From the NCBI GenBank assembly GCA_003250275.1, contig QKGW01000561.1, forward strand, positions 1 through 33,416: a stretch of 33,416 bases of DNA. Reading direction: 5' to 3'. The first letter of the stretch is position 1. Each line of letters begins with the position of its first letter. This document shows, piece by piece, positions 17,760-25,562 of the stretch. The position numbers and the translations under genes are program-made. The notes beneath the pieces were generated by a model. The model had not been told where the DNA came from. It worked only from the letters and a program-made list of their open reading frames with translations, and did no database searches. The DNA is from Alphaproteobacteria bacterium. Its GTDB lineage: Bacteria; Pseudomonadota; Alphaproteobacteria; Rhodospirillales; Rhodospirillaceae.

Positions 17760-17776
17760 GATGGAGAAGACGAAAC

Positions 17777-18580
17777 ATGATGAAGATTTTTGGACGAATC
17801 ATCGCGGCGGCGGCACTGCTGACGGCGAGCGCGGCGCACGCGGCCGAGCCGGTGCACCTCAAGGTCGGCATCCGCGGTGGCATCGGCGAGGATGTGTGGG
17901 CGGTCGCGGCCAAGGTCGGCGAGCGCTACGGCCTCGCCATCGAGCCGGTGGTGTTCGCGGGCACGCTCAGCCCCAACGAGGCCCTCAACACCGGCGAGAT
18001 TCAGGCCAATTCGTTCCAGCACGTGCCGTTCTATCGCGATCAGGTGAAGCAGCGCGGCTACAAGCTCGCGATCGTCGGCAACACCTACCTCTCGCCGGTC
18101 GCGTTCTATTCCAAGAAATACAAGTCGCTGAACGACCTGCCCGTGGGCGCCAAGGTCGGCGTGCCGGATGATCCGAGCAACGAAAGCCGCGCCCTGGTGA
18201 TTTTGCGCGACGCGGGGCTGATTACCCTGCGCGACGGGATCGACACCTACAACGAGACCGTCGGCCTCAAGGACATCAAGGACAATCCGCGCAAGATCGA
18301 AATCGTCGAGGCGAAGTCGGTGGTGCTGGCGCGCGCCTATCAGGACGTCGATGCGGCGGCGGTGATCTCGTCGTTCGGGTCGCAGGTGGGGCTGAACGCG
18401 GCGCGCGACGGCATCGCCCAGGAGAAATTCGAGGGTAACCCCAACGTCAACATCATCGTCGTGCGCGAGCAGGACAAGGACGCGCCGTGGGTGAAGCCGC
18501 TGGTGAAGTCGTTCCAGTCGCCCGAGGTCAAGGACTACATCGAGACGCACCTCAAGGGCGTGCTGATCCCGGTGTTCTGA
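17777..18580 (+). CDS. metQ: MetQ/NlpA-family substrate-binding protein
   Basis: A 267-aa periplasmic binding protein of the NlpA family. The first ~22 residues (KIFGRIIAAAALLTASAAHA) form a Sec signal peptide with an AHA-A cleavage site. No lipobox cysteine is present, unlike many MetQ lipoproteins, so it is probably soluble. Family motifs include VVFAGTLSPNEALNTGEIQANSFQHVPF, VGVPDDPSNESRAL and the C-terminal half GNPNVNIIVVR. It would capture methionine or a related sulfur compound for the MetNI transporter encoded downstream. Two adjacent ATGs (17777, 17780) are possible starts. It is the first structural gene after the Cys-containing leader peptide. Confidence 0.92.
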   Translation: MMKIFGRIIAAAALLTASAAHAAEPVHLKVGIRGGIGEDVWAVAAKVGERYGLAIEPVVFAGTLSPNEALNTGEIQANSFQHVPFYRDQVKQRGYKLAIVGNTYLSPVAFYSKKYKSLNDLPVGAKVGVPDDPSNESRALVILRDAGLITLRDGIDTYNETVGLKDIKDNPRKIEIVEAKSVVLARAYQDVDAAAVISSFGSQVGLNAARDGIAQEKFEGNPNVNIIVVREQDKDAPWVKPLVKSFQSPEVKDYIETHLKGVLIPVF

Positions 18581-18602
18581 GACGAACGGCGAGGAGGTCG
18601 AG

Positions 18603-19697
18603 ATGGTCCGCGAATTCGCCGCCGTTCCGGCGGTCGTCGATGAAATTCCCGAGGCCGCTCCGGCGGAGGCGCACGTCGTCTTCGACGGCGTCGGCAAGAC
18701 TTACGCCGGAGGGGTGCGGGCGCTGAACGGGGTGTCGTTCGGTATTCGCCGGGGCGGCGTGTTCGGCATCATCGGCCGCTCCGGCGCGGGCAAGTCGACG
18801 CTGCTGCGCGCCATCAACATGCTGGAGCGCCCCACCGAGGGCCGGGTGCTGGTGGACGGCGTCGACGTGGCCCGCCTCTCCGAGGCCGACCTGATGCGGC
18901 TGCGCCGCCGCATCGGCATGATCTTTCAGCACTTCAACCTGCTGGCAGCGAAGACGGTGCGCGAAAACATCGGCCTGCCGCTCAAGGTCGCCGGGGTTCC
19001 CGCCGCCGAGGTCCGCCGCCGGGTCGAGGCGCTGCTGGACCTGGTGGGGCTTTCCGACAAGGCCGACGTCTACCCGGCCAAACTCTCGGGTGGGCAGAAG
19101 CAGCGGGTCGGCATCGCCCGCGCGCTGGTCCACGATCCGGAAATCCTGCTGTGCGACGAGGCGACCTCCGCCCTCGACCCGGAGAGCACCGCCTCGATCC
19201 TCGCGCTCCTGCGCGACATCAACGCCAAGCTCGGTCTCACCGTGGTGCTGATCACCCACGACATGGCGGTGATCCGCGCGATCTGCGACGAGGTGCTGGT
19301 CCTCGACGGCGGCGACATCGTCGAGCAGGGGCCGGTGTGGAAGGTGTTCGGCGACCCGAAAGGCAACGCCACCCGCGCGCTGCTGTCGCCGTTGCGTCAT
19401 GGTCTGCCCGCCGACCTCGCCGCCCGCCTGCAACCCGAACCGCCGCCCCACGGCGGCCATGCGGTGCTGGCGCTGCGGTTCACCGGCGAGAGCCATCCGG
19501 ACGGCGTCTCTCTCGCCAATCTGCTGGCGTTGGCGCCGGATGCCAAGCTTCTGCACGGTGGCGTCGACCGGATCCAGGGCCACGCCCAGGGCGACCTGAT
19601 CGTCTCGGTGCCGGTGGCGGCGATGCGCTCCGCCGTCGGCGCGCGATTTTCCCCCGATTCCCTGAAGGTGCTCGGCTATGTCGCCCACGATGTTTGA
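18603..19697 (+). CDS. metN: MetN-type methionine ABC transporter ATPase
   Basis: A 364-aa ATPase. Walker A GRSGAGKST (58-66), Q-loop in IGMIFQHFNLL, signature LSGGQKQRVGIARAL (161-175), Walker B ILLCDE (181-186) and H-loop VLITHDMAVI. The C-terminal ~90 residues (from about HAVLALRF, ending GYVAHDV) match the NIL domain, which in MetN binds methionine and causes trans-inhibition when the cell is replete. A 25-residue N-terminal extension rich in Ala/Val/Glu precedes the ATPase core. The gene overlaps metI by 20 bases if metI starts at 19678. Confidence 0.95.
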   Translation: MVREFAAVPAVVDEIPEAAPAEAHVVFDGVGKTYAGGVRALNGVSFGIRRGGVFGIIGRSGAGKSTLLRAINMLERPTEGRVLVDGVDVARLSEADLMRLRRRIGMIFQHFNLLAAKTVRENIGLPLKVAGVPAAEVRRRVEALLDLVGLSDKADVYPAKLSGGQKQRVGIARALVHDPEILLCDEATSALDPESTASILALLRDINAKLGLTVVLITHDMAVIRAICDEVLVLDGGDIVEQGPVWKVFGDPKGNATRALLSPLRHGLPADLAARLQPEPPPHGGHAVLALRFTGESHPDGVSLANLLALAPDAKLLHGGVDRIQGHAQGDLIVSVPVAAMRSAVGARFSPDSLKVLGYVAHDV

Positions 19698-20334
19698 CCG
19701 CTACCTCCGCGCGTTTTCCGAAACCCTGACGATGGTCTCGATCTCGGTGGCGATCTCGATCTTCATCGGCCTGGTTCTCGCCGTCACCCTGGTCGCCACC
19801 GCGCCCGGCGGGCTTTACCCGCGGCCCAGGTTCAACAAGGCGGTGTCGGTGGTGGTGAACGTGTTCCGCGCCATCCCCTTCATCATTCTGCTGGTGGCGC
19901 TGCTGCCCTTCACCCGCCTGATCGTCGGCACCACCCTCGGCACCTGGGCGGCGATCGTGCCCTTGAGCATCCATCTGATCGCCTTCTACACCCGCATCGC
20001 CCAGGTCAGCCTCAACGAGGTCGATCACGGCCTGATCGAGGCGGCCCATGCGATGGGGTTCCGCCGCTGGCACATCGTCCGCCACGTGATGCTGCCCGAG
20101 GCGCTGCCCGGCATCGTCGGCGGCATGACGGTGTGCGTGATCGCGATGATCAACTCTTCGGCGATGGCCGGGGCGGTGGGCGCGGGCGGCCTCGGCGACC
20201 TCGCGATCCGCTACGGTTACGAGCGCTACGAGACCGAGGTGCTGTTCCAGATCATCGTCATCCTCGTCGCCCTGGTCACCACCGTACAGTTCGGCGGCGA
20301 ATGGCTCTCCCGCCGCGTCGACCACCGCCGCTGA
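19678..20334 (+). CDS. metI: MetI-type ABC transporter permease
   Basis: A 218-aa inner-membrane permease with five or so hydrophobic segments. The first (TMVSISVAISIFIGLVLAVT) is followed by a FRAIPFIILLVALLPFTR stretch characteristic of MetI. The EAA loop is EAAHAMGFRRWHIVRHVMLP, which couples to MetN. INSSAMAGAVGAGGLGDLAIRYGYERY near the C-terminus is also typical of the family. ATG 19678 overlaps metN by 20 bases. ATG 19690, four codons later, is an alternative with an 8-base overlap. Confidence 0.94.
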   Translation: MSPTMFDRYLRAFSETLTMVSISVAISIFIGLVLAVTLVATAPGGLYPRPRFNKAVSVVVNVFRAIPFIILLVALLPFTRLIVGTTLGTWAAIVPLSIHLIAFYTRIAQVSLNEVDHGLIEAAHAMGFRRWHIVRHVMLPEALPGIVGGMTVCVIAMINSSAMAGAVGAGGLGDLAIRYGYERYETEVLFQIIVILVALVTTVQFGGEWLSRRVDHRR

Positions 20335-20353
20335 TACTCTTCCGGAGAAGCCC

Positions 20354-21313
20354 ATGTCCCGTACCGTTTCCATCGACGCCGCCCGCTACCTCGGCGTCGC
20401 GCGCCCCGAGCGGGTGCGCGACGACCTCGCCATCGAAGTGACGCCCAAAAGCTTTCCGCCCTATCTCGACGATCTTGCCGCCGACTGGGTGGCGAGCGTC
20501 GCGCTGCCCGCGTTCAAGCTGGTGAAGCAGCGGCGCGGCGAGACCCGGGGCTTCTGCGCGATCGGCACCGGCACCGGCCTCGACGCGCTCGGCGCGATCG
20601 AGGTGTTCGCGCCCGAGGTGGTGGGCGTCACCGACGTCCACGACGAGATCGTCGCTTCGGCGCGCGACAACATTCTCCGCAATCTCAATGCGCCCGAGGG
20701 CATCCGCTTGCTCTCCGGCACCGGCGACCTCCTGTCGCCGCTCGCCGGGGTCGCGCCGCGCTTCGACGTGATCTACGAAAATCTCCCCAACGTACCGACC
20801 AACGCCAGCGTCGCCCTGGCGGGGGAGCGGGCGAGTTCGAGCTTCTTCGGGCCGCGGCCGGAAGATGTGCCCGCCCCGGTGCAGGCGGCGCTGCTCACCC
20901 TCCACTACCTCGCGCTGGTGCAGGCGCGCGAGTATCTGGTTCCGGGCGGGGTGATGCTGTCGATGCTCGGCGCGCGGGTGCCGCTGCAGAGCTTCCTCGA
21001 CATGGCGGCGCTGGCGGGCTACCGGCCGTCGTTCCTCACCTATGGCTGGAAAATCCAGGCCGAGGCGGTGGAAATGCTCAACGGCCATGCCGAATGGCAG
21101 CGCCGCGGCATGGGACCGTTCCACTTCTACCGCATCGAGGATCTGGAGGCGGCGTTTGCCGATCTTGAGCCCGAGGCGGCCGCGCCCCGTGCTCTCGAAA
21201 TCGAGGCGGAACTGGCCTCCCGCGCGCTCGATGCCGACGCCGCCCTGGCGCTCCACCAACGGGGCACGCGCATCGGCCACACCTACGCGGTGCTGCATTC
21301 GGAGCTGCCGTGA
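20354..21313 (+). CDS. SAM-dependent methyltransferase, unknown substrate
   Basis: A 319-aa class I methyltransferase. Motif I is FCAIGTGTGLDALGA (about 67-81), the acidic motif II lies in VVGVTDVHDE, and motif IV reads VIYENLPNVP, which resembles the NPPY/NLP loops of HemK/PrmA-like enzymes that methylate nitrogen or other heteroatoms. The N-terminal ~60 residues and the C-terminal ~60 residues (acidic, Ala-rich) are not recognised. The gene is 19 bases after metI and overlaps the cupin gene by 4 bases, so it is part of the imported-sulfur-compound operon. A role in methylating or demethylating the imported compound is inference. GGAG lies 8 bases before the ATG. Confidence 0.75.
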   Translation: MSRTVSIDAARYLGVARPERVRDDLAIEVTPKSFPPYLDDLAADWVASVALPAFKLVKQRRGETRGFCAIGTGTGLDALGAIEVFAPEVVGVTDVHDEIVASARDNILRNLNAPEGIRLLSGTGDLLSPLAGVAPRFDVIYENLPNVPTNASVALAGERASSSFFGPRPEDVPAPVQAALLTLHYLALVQAREYLVPGGVMLSMLGARVPLQSFLDMAALAGYRPSFLTYGWKIQAEAVEMLNGHAEWQRRGMGPFHFYRIEDLEAAFADLEPEAAAPRALEIEAELASRALDADAALALHQRGTRIGHTYAVLHSELP

Positions 21314-21909
21314 CGGTGGAAAGCCCCCTCGACCGCCTGCTGGCGCTGATGCGCGCGAGCTTCGTCAAGGCCGGGGCGGATGCGGCGGCGGCGGAAAGCG
21401 CGCGGGTGCTGGCGGCGTTGCCCGCGCCCGGTGCGCCGCTCGCGGCGCCGCTGACGGAGTCCGCGCATCCGCTGCTGGCGGAAGTGCCGGAGGCGGCGCG
21501 GGCGGCGGGCGGAGCATGGGCGGTAGAGTTGCTGCCGCTGGCGGCATGGCTGCCGTGGCGCTATTCCTACACTCCGAGGCCCGACGCGCCGGGCCTGGAA
21601 AACCGCATGGCGTGGGCCGAACTGGTGGGGCCTGCGGCGCCGATCCGTTCGGATGTCGTCGGCTTCGGCCTTACCGTCATCACCCGGAGTACCTTTTATC
21701 CGCCGCATCGCCATCCGGCGGTGGAACTCTACGCGGTGGTGGCGGGAGCTTCCGAATGGACGCTCGACGGCGTGACGCGCTCGTGCCGGGCAGGGGATTT
21801 TATCCTCCACCCGTCGGACGTGCCGCACGCGATGCGCGCCCTCGATGCGCCGTTGCTCGGGATCTACTCCTGGACCGGCGATATCGTCTCGGCCACCGCT
21901 TACCTCTGA
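21310..21909 (+). CDS. DMSP-lyase-family cupin (DddQ/DddL-like)
   Basis: A 199-aa protein whose C-terminal half is a single cupin barrel. The metal-binding motif PPHRHPAVELY gives H133, H135 and E139 with Y141, followed by GDFILHPSDVPHAM with H167 and H173. The preceding segment WRYSYTPRPDAPGLENRMAWAELVGPAAP is typical of the dimethylsulfoniopropionate lyase superfamily (DddQ/DddL and homologues). True DddQ enzymes release dimethylsulfide from DMSP using metal and Tyr. Many soil homologues have no proven activity. A GTG start at 21310 overlaps the methyltransferase stop (GTGA). Co-transcription with a met-type importer suggests a C-S lyase or sensor for an imported organosulfur compound; which one is unknown. 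Confidence 0.75.
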   Translation: MTVESPLDRLLALMRASFVKAGADAAAAESARVLAALPAPGAPLAAPLTESAHPLLAEVPEAARAAGGAWAVELLPLAAWLPWRYSYTPRPDAPGLENRMAWAELVGPAAPIRSDVVGFGLTVITRSTFYPPHRHPAVELYAVVAGASEWTLDGVTRSCRAGDFILHPSDVPHAMRALDAPLLGIYSWTGDIVSATAYL

Positions 21910-21919
21910 AGAGCCGACG

Positions 21920-21945
21920 AAAAAAAACCGGCGAGGAATCGCCGG
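21920..21945 (-). terminator. Intrinsic terminator of the minus-strand sulfonate operon
   Basis: CCGGCGA (21928-21934) and TCGCCGG (21939-21945) form a perfect 7-bp stem with a GGAA loop. Read on the minus strand the stem is followed by a T8 tract (complement of 21920-21927). An outer GAGCCG (21911-21916)/CGGCTC (21950-21955) pairing brackets it. It lies just after the stop of the PP-loop gene and terminates that operon. It has no T tract in the plus direction. Confidence 0.9.
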
Positions 21946-21965
21946 GGCACGGCTCGGGAGGAACA

Positions 21966-22352
21966 TCAGTCATGGTCGACAAAGACGCTGCTGGCGACGG
22001 TGTCCACCCCGAACGCCTCCAGGGCCGCGTCCATCACCATGTCGAACTTCAATGCCGAATTGCAGGCGACGCACGGGTTGGGCGTGCGACCGTGGGCGTA
22101 GGCGGCGCGGAAGGGTTCGATTATGCGCCGGGTAAAGGCTTCGGCGGTGTCGAGGAAATAGTGGGCGATGCTGAGGTCGCGACATACTGCCGCCGCCTCG
22201 AAGCCGCAGCAGGGACGGGTGTTGCCGCAGGACTGTGGGATGCGCATCGTGACCCCGAACGCATCCCAGCCCCGGTTCAGCAAAAGCCGGGCGGTGGCGC
22301 TGGAATCGACGCCTCCGCTCATCAACACCGCCACTTTGCGCGGCCGTGACAA
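21966..22352 (-). CDS. Short MnmA/TrmU-like PP-loop protein (possibly truncated)
   Basis: A 128-aa protein matching the N-terminal third of tRNA 2-thiouridylases. The ATP-pyrophosphatase loop VLMSGGVDSSATA is at 9-21, followed by SCGNTRPCCG (41-50) and GRTPNPCVACNSALKF (88-103), with the first catalytic-type cysteine at C94. Full MnmA proteins have about 360 residues and continue into a TGHYAR-like motif. Here the match stops at VDTVAS and seven unrelated residues lead to a stop. The second catalytic Cys and the tRNA-binding domains are therefore missing. The TTG start has GAGG upstream, there is no internal frameshift, and an operon terminator follows. It is either a deletion remnant or a minimal sulfur-transfer/ATPase protein serving the operon. 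Confidence 0.7.
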   Translation of the reverse strand: MSRPRKVAVLMSGGVDSSATARLLLNRGWDAFGVTMRIPQSCGNTRPCCGFEAAAVCRDLSIAHYFLDTAEAFTRRIIEPFRAAYAHGRTPNPCVACNSALKFDMVMDAALEAFGVDTVASSVFVDHD

Positions 22353-22381
22353 AGGCAGGCGGCCTCATGGCATCGTTCTCT

Positions 22382-23458
22382 CTAGTCCGCCAGAAGCGTA
22401 TCGAGGTCGAATCCCTGGCCGGTCGCGGCGGTGCGCAGCGCGGACAGCGTTTCCGGGGCGATCTTGAGGCCGGTACGGGCGGCGTGCAGGCGGTTTCCGC
22501 GTTCCGGGTCGCCGGGCAGCAGCACCCGTTCGACACCATGTGCGGGCGGCGTGCCGGCGACGTAGCCGTAGACCTCGTCGGCGAGGCCCGTCCAGTCGCC
22601 GTCGGCGATCCGGGCCGGATCGAAGACGAAGGCGAGGACGTTGTTGACGATCCGTCCCGGGCGGAGATTGGCGGGCAGCGACGGTAATCCCGCCGCGATC
22701 ACGCCGCCGAGGATCTCGCAGACGAGCGCGAGGCCCGAGCCCTTATGCCCTCCGAACGGGAGGATCGCGCCGGTGGGCTCCGAGAACATCACCGAGGGGG
22801 CGCGGGTCGCTTCGCCCCGTGGGCCGATCAGTTGGCCGTCGTCCATCTCCTCTCCGCGGTTCATCGCCACCCGGCATTTGTTGGCGGCGACCGCGCTGGT
22901 GGCGAAATCGAGCAGCAGAGGCGGATGTGCGGGGGTGGCCGGCAGGGCGACGCAGATTGGATTGGTGCCGAGGCGCGGACGGATGCCGCCGAACGGCGCC
23001 TGTTGCGGCCGGCTCACGACGTTGACGAAGAATACCGCCGCCAGCCCGGCGCGGATCGCCTGTTCGCCGTAGCTGCCGACGCGGCCGATGTGGTGGGCGT
23101 TGCGGATCGCGAGGATCGTCGCGCCCTTCGTCTTCGCACGCGCGATCGCAAGGTCGGCGGCCTCGCGGGCGATCACTTGGCCGTAGCCGAAGTCGCCGTC
23201 CACCACCAGGAACGGCGGTTCGTCGCGCAGGATGCGGGCGTGGCGGTCGGGCTGGAGGTGGTCGAGCGCAAGGCTGTTGAGGTAGATCGGCACCTGGCAG
23301 AGGCCATGGCTGGCGTGGCCGGTGGCTTCCGCGTCGACGAGGTTGCGGGCGACGATGCCCGCCTCTCCGGGAGAGCTGCCCGCGCGGACGAAGATTTCGG
23401 TGACGGCGGCGGTGACGCGGTCGAGGGCGAAGGTGGTGGTGGCGGCCGGTTCGTGCAT
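22382..23458 (-). CDS. Ldh2-family malate/L-lactate/sulfolactate-type dehydrogenase
   Basis: A 358-aa NAD(P)-dependent oxidoreductase of the LDH2/MDH2 fold. Diagnostic stretches are EATGHASHGLCQVPIYLN (with the catalytic-type His), HHIGRVGSYGEQA, GTNPICVALPA, LLLDFATSAVA and PFGGHKGSGLALVCEILGG. Members reduce or oxidise malate, L-lactate, ureidoglycolate, 2,3-diketogulonate or (R)-3-sulfolactate (ComC). Substrate cannot be read from sequence. It lies 7 bases after a threonine-synthase-like gene in an operon headed by a taurine/sulfonate-type importer, so a sulfonated hydroxyacid such as sulfolactate is an attractive but unproven substrate. GAGGGG precedes ATG 23456-23458. Confidence 0.88.
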   Translation of the reverse strand: MHEPAATTTFALDRVTAAVTEIFVRAGSSPGEAGIVARNLVDAEATGHASHGLCQVPIYLNSLALDHLQPDRHARILRDEPPFLVVDGDFGYGQVIAREAADLAIARAKTKGATILAIRNAHHIGRVGSYGEQAIRAGLAAVFFVNVVSRPQQAPFGGIRPRLGTNPICVALPATPAHPPLLLDFATSAVAANKCRVAMNRGEEMDDGQLIGPRGEATRAPSVMFSEPTGAILPFGGHKGSGLALVCEILGGVIAAGLPSLPANLRPGRIVNNVLAFVFDPARIADGDWTGLADEVYGYVAGTPPAHGVERVLLPGDPERGNRLHAARTGLKIAPETLSALRTAATGQGFDLDTLLAD

Positions 23459-23465
23459 CGTCCCC

Positions 23466-24707
23466 TCACAGGCTGGCGTAGTCGATGGGGGCGAGGCGGT
23501 CGAGGCTGCGCGTCACCGGCGGCAGCGGATACTTGAGGCCGCTCGCGCAGTTGAACAGCACCACCCGCTCGGCGGCGGAGACCAGCCCGTCGGCGAGTGC
23601 CTGCTCGTAGGCCGCGACCGTCGCCGCGCCTTCCGGGCAGAGCAGCAGGCCGTCGTCCTTCGCGGTGCGGTCGAGGGCGGCGCGGATCGCGTCGTCGTCC
23701 ACCGCGATCGCGAAGCCGCCGCTTTCCCGCACCGCGCGCAGGATCAAAAAGTCGCCAACAGCTTGCGGCACGCGGATTCCGGCGGCGAAGGTGTGGGCGT
23801 TTTCCCAGCGCGGCGCGTGTTCGACACCGGTCTTCCAAGCCTCGACCATCGGCGCGCAGCCGCTCGCCTGGACCGCTACCATCCGGGGCAGTTTGCCGGT
23901 GATGAAGCCGATTTCGCGGAGTTCGGCGAACGCTTTCCACATGCCGATCAGGCCGGTGCCGCCGCCGGTGGGGTAGAAGATGACGTCGGGAAGCTTCCAG
24001 CCGAGCTGTTCCGCGAGCTCCAGGCCCATAGTCTTCTTGCCCTCGATGCGATAGGGCTCCTTGAGCGTCGAGACGTCGAACCATCCGGCCTCCGTCTTGC
24101 CTGCGCCGACGATCTTGCCGCAATCGTCGATCAGGCCGTTGACGCGATAGACGGTGGCGCCCTGGAGTTCGATTTCGGAGACGTTCACTTCCGGCGTATC
24201 GGCGGGGCAGAAGATCGTCGAGCGGATGCCCGCGCGGCTGGCGTAGGCGGCTAGGGCCGCACCCGCATTGCCGTTGGTGGGCATGGCGACGCGGGAAATC
24301 CCGAGCTCCTTCGCCATCGCCACCGCGAGGGCGAGCCCGCGCGCCTTGAACGAGCCGGTCGGCAGCCGGCCTTCGTCCTTCACCAGCGCCGGAGCCGCCC
24401 CGAGGCGCTTCGCCAGCGCCGGCAGGCTCACCAGCGGCGTTTCCACCTCGCCGAGGCTGACGATGTTCGCCGTGCGCCGTACCGGCAGCAACTCGCGGTA
24501 ACGCCACAAACCGGAGGGGCGCGCCGACAGGGCGTCCTTGGTGAGGGTCCGGCGAACGCCGTCGAGGTCGTAGCGCACCAGCAGCGGCTTGCCCGCTTCC
24601 GAAAGATTGTGAACGGTATCGGCGGGATAGGCCTTGCCGGTATAGGCGCACTCGAGGTGAGTGACGAAGGTCGGCCGCTCGGTGGCGAGATTGGCATCGA
24701 AGGACAC
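23466..24707 (-). CDS. Threonine-synthase-like fold-type II PLP enzyme
   Basis: A 413-aa beta-family PLP enzyme. The N-terminal HLECAYTGKAYPADTVHNL is typical of the threonine synthase branch. The PLP lysine is in LPTGSFKARG, the phosphate-binding region in NGNAGAALAAYASRAG, and FYPTGGGTGLIGMWKA is the glycine loop. The family catalyses beta- or gamma-replacement/elimination on phosphorylated or activated amino acids. Methanogen cysteate synthase is a threonine-synthase paralogue that joins phosphoserine and sulfite. The gene is in an operon with a sulfonate-type importer and an Ldh2 enzyme, not with hom/thrB, so a sulfur-related role is more likely than housekeeping threonine synthesis. A GTG start at 24705-24707 has GGAG seven bases upstream. 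Confidence 0.85.
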   Translation of the reverse strand: MSFDANLATERPTFVTHLECAYTGKAYPADTVHNLSEAGKPLLVRYDLDGVRRTLTKDALSARPSGLWRYRELLPVRRTANIVSLGEVETPLVSLPALAKRLGAAPALVKDEGRLPTGSFKARGLALAVAMAKELGISRVAMPTNGNAGAALAAYASRAGIRSTIFCPADTPEVNVSEIELQGATVYRVNGLIDDCGKIVGAGKTEAGWFDVSTLKEPYRIEGKKTMGLELAEQLGWKLPDVIFYPTGGGTGLIGMWKAFAELREIGFITGKLPRMVAVQASGCAPMVEAWKTGVEHAPRWENAHTFAAGIRVPQAVGDFLILRAVRESGGFAIAVDDDAIRAALDRTAKDDGLLLCPEGAATVAAYEQALADGLVSAAERVVLFNCASGLKYPLPPVTRSLDRLAPIDYASL

Positions 24708-24728
24708 GATGAAACTCCGAATGAAGGG

Positions 24729-25562
24729 TTAGCGGACCATGCCCCAGCGGCGCACGGTGCGGTCGGCGATGGCGCGGAACACCACCGCCTCGACGAGGAG
24801 GCCGATGACGATCACCGCGATCAGCCCGGCGAAGACCTTGTCGATGTAAAGCTCGTTGCGGTTCTGGAAGATGAACCACCCGAGCCCGCCCTTGCCCGAC
24901 GACACCCCGAACACCAGTTCGGCCGCGATCAGGGTGCGCCAAGCGAACGCCCAGCCGACCTTGAGGCCGCTCAGGATCGCGGGAAACGCGGCGGGGATCA
25001 GGATCAGCCAGACGTAGCGCAGGCCTCGGAGGCCGTAATTCCGGCCGGTCATCCGCAGAGTTTCGGATACCGCGGTGAAACCGGCGTGGGTGTTGAGCGC
25101 AAGCGGCCACAGCACCGCGTGGACCAGCACGAACATGAGGCTGACCTCGCCGAGGCCGAACCACAGCATCGCGAGCGGCAGCAGCGCGATCGCGGGTAGC
25201 GGGTTGAACATTGCGGTGAGCGTGGCGAGGATATCGTTACCGATGCGGGTGGAGACCGCGAAGGCGGTGGCGAACATCGCCAGCGCCACCGCGACGGCAT
25301 AGCCCTTGAGCAGCGTGGCAAGGGAAACCCACGCCATGCCGAGCAGGTTGTCGCGCGTCACGCCTTCCCACAGTGCCGCGGTGGTGGCGGCGAAGGTGGG
25401 GAACATTAGCGGATTGTTTTGCCAACGTGCGGCGATCTCCCATGCCAGGGCGACGCAGGCGAGCACCAGCACCCGGCGCAACGGGGTGTTGCGCGCGAGG
25501 CGGGCGGCGAGTGGCAGTGGCCGCGCCACCGTATCGGCGGCGGTTTCGGCGATCTCGCTCAT
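24729..25562 (-). CDS. Taurine/sulfonate-type ABC transporter permease (TauC/SsuC-like)
   Basis: A 277-aa inner-membrane permease with about six hydrophobic segments beginning VLVLACVALAWEIAARW. Family wording includes WVSLATLLKGYAVAVALAM, NPLPAIALLPLAMLWFGLGE, the coupling EAA-type loop near RYVWLILIPAAFPAILSGLKVGWAFAW, and GLGWFIFQNRNELYIDKVFAGL. This is the NitT/TauT (taurine, alkanesulfonate, nitrate) permease class. The ATG at 25560-25562 overlaps the stop of the ATPase gene by 4 bases. It precedes the threonine-synthase-like gene by 21 bases. Confidence 0.92.
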   Translation of the reverse strand: MSEIAETAADTVARPLPLAARLARNTPLRRVLVLACVALAWEIAARWQNNPLMFPTFAATTAALWEGVTRDNLLGMAWVSLATLLKGYAVAVALAMFATAFAVSTRIGNDILATLTAMFNPLPAIALLPLAMLWFGLGEVSLMFVLVHAVLWPLALNTHAGFTAVSETLRMTGRNYGLRGLRYVWLILIPAAFPAILSGLKVGWAFAWRTLIAAELVFGVSSGKGGLGWFIFQNRNELYIDKVFAGLIAVIVIGLLVEAVVFRAIADRTVRRWGMVR

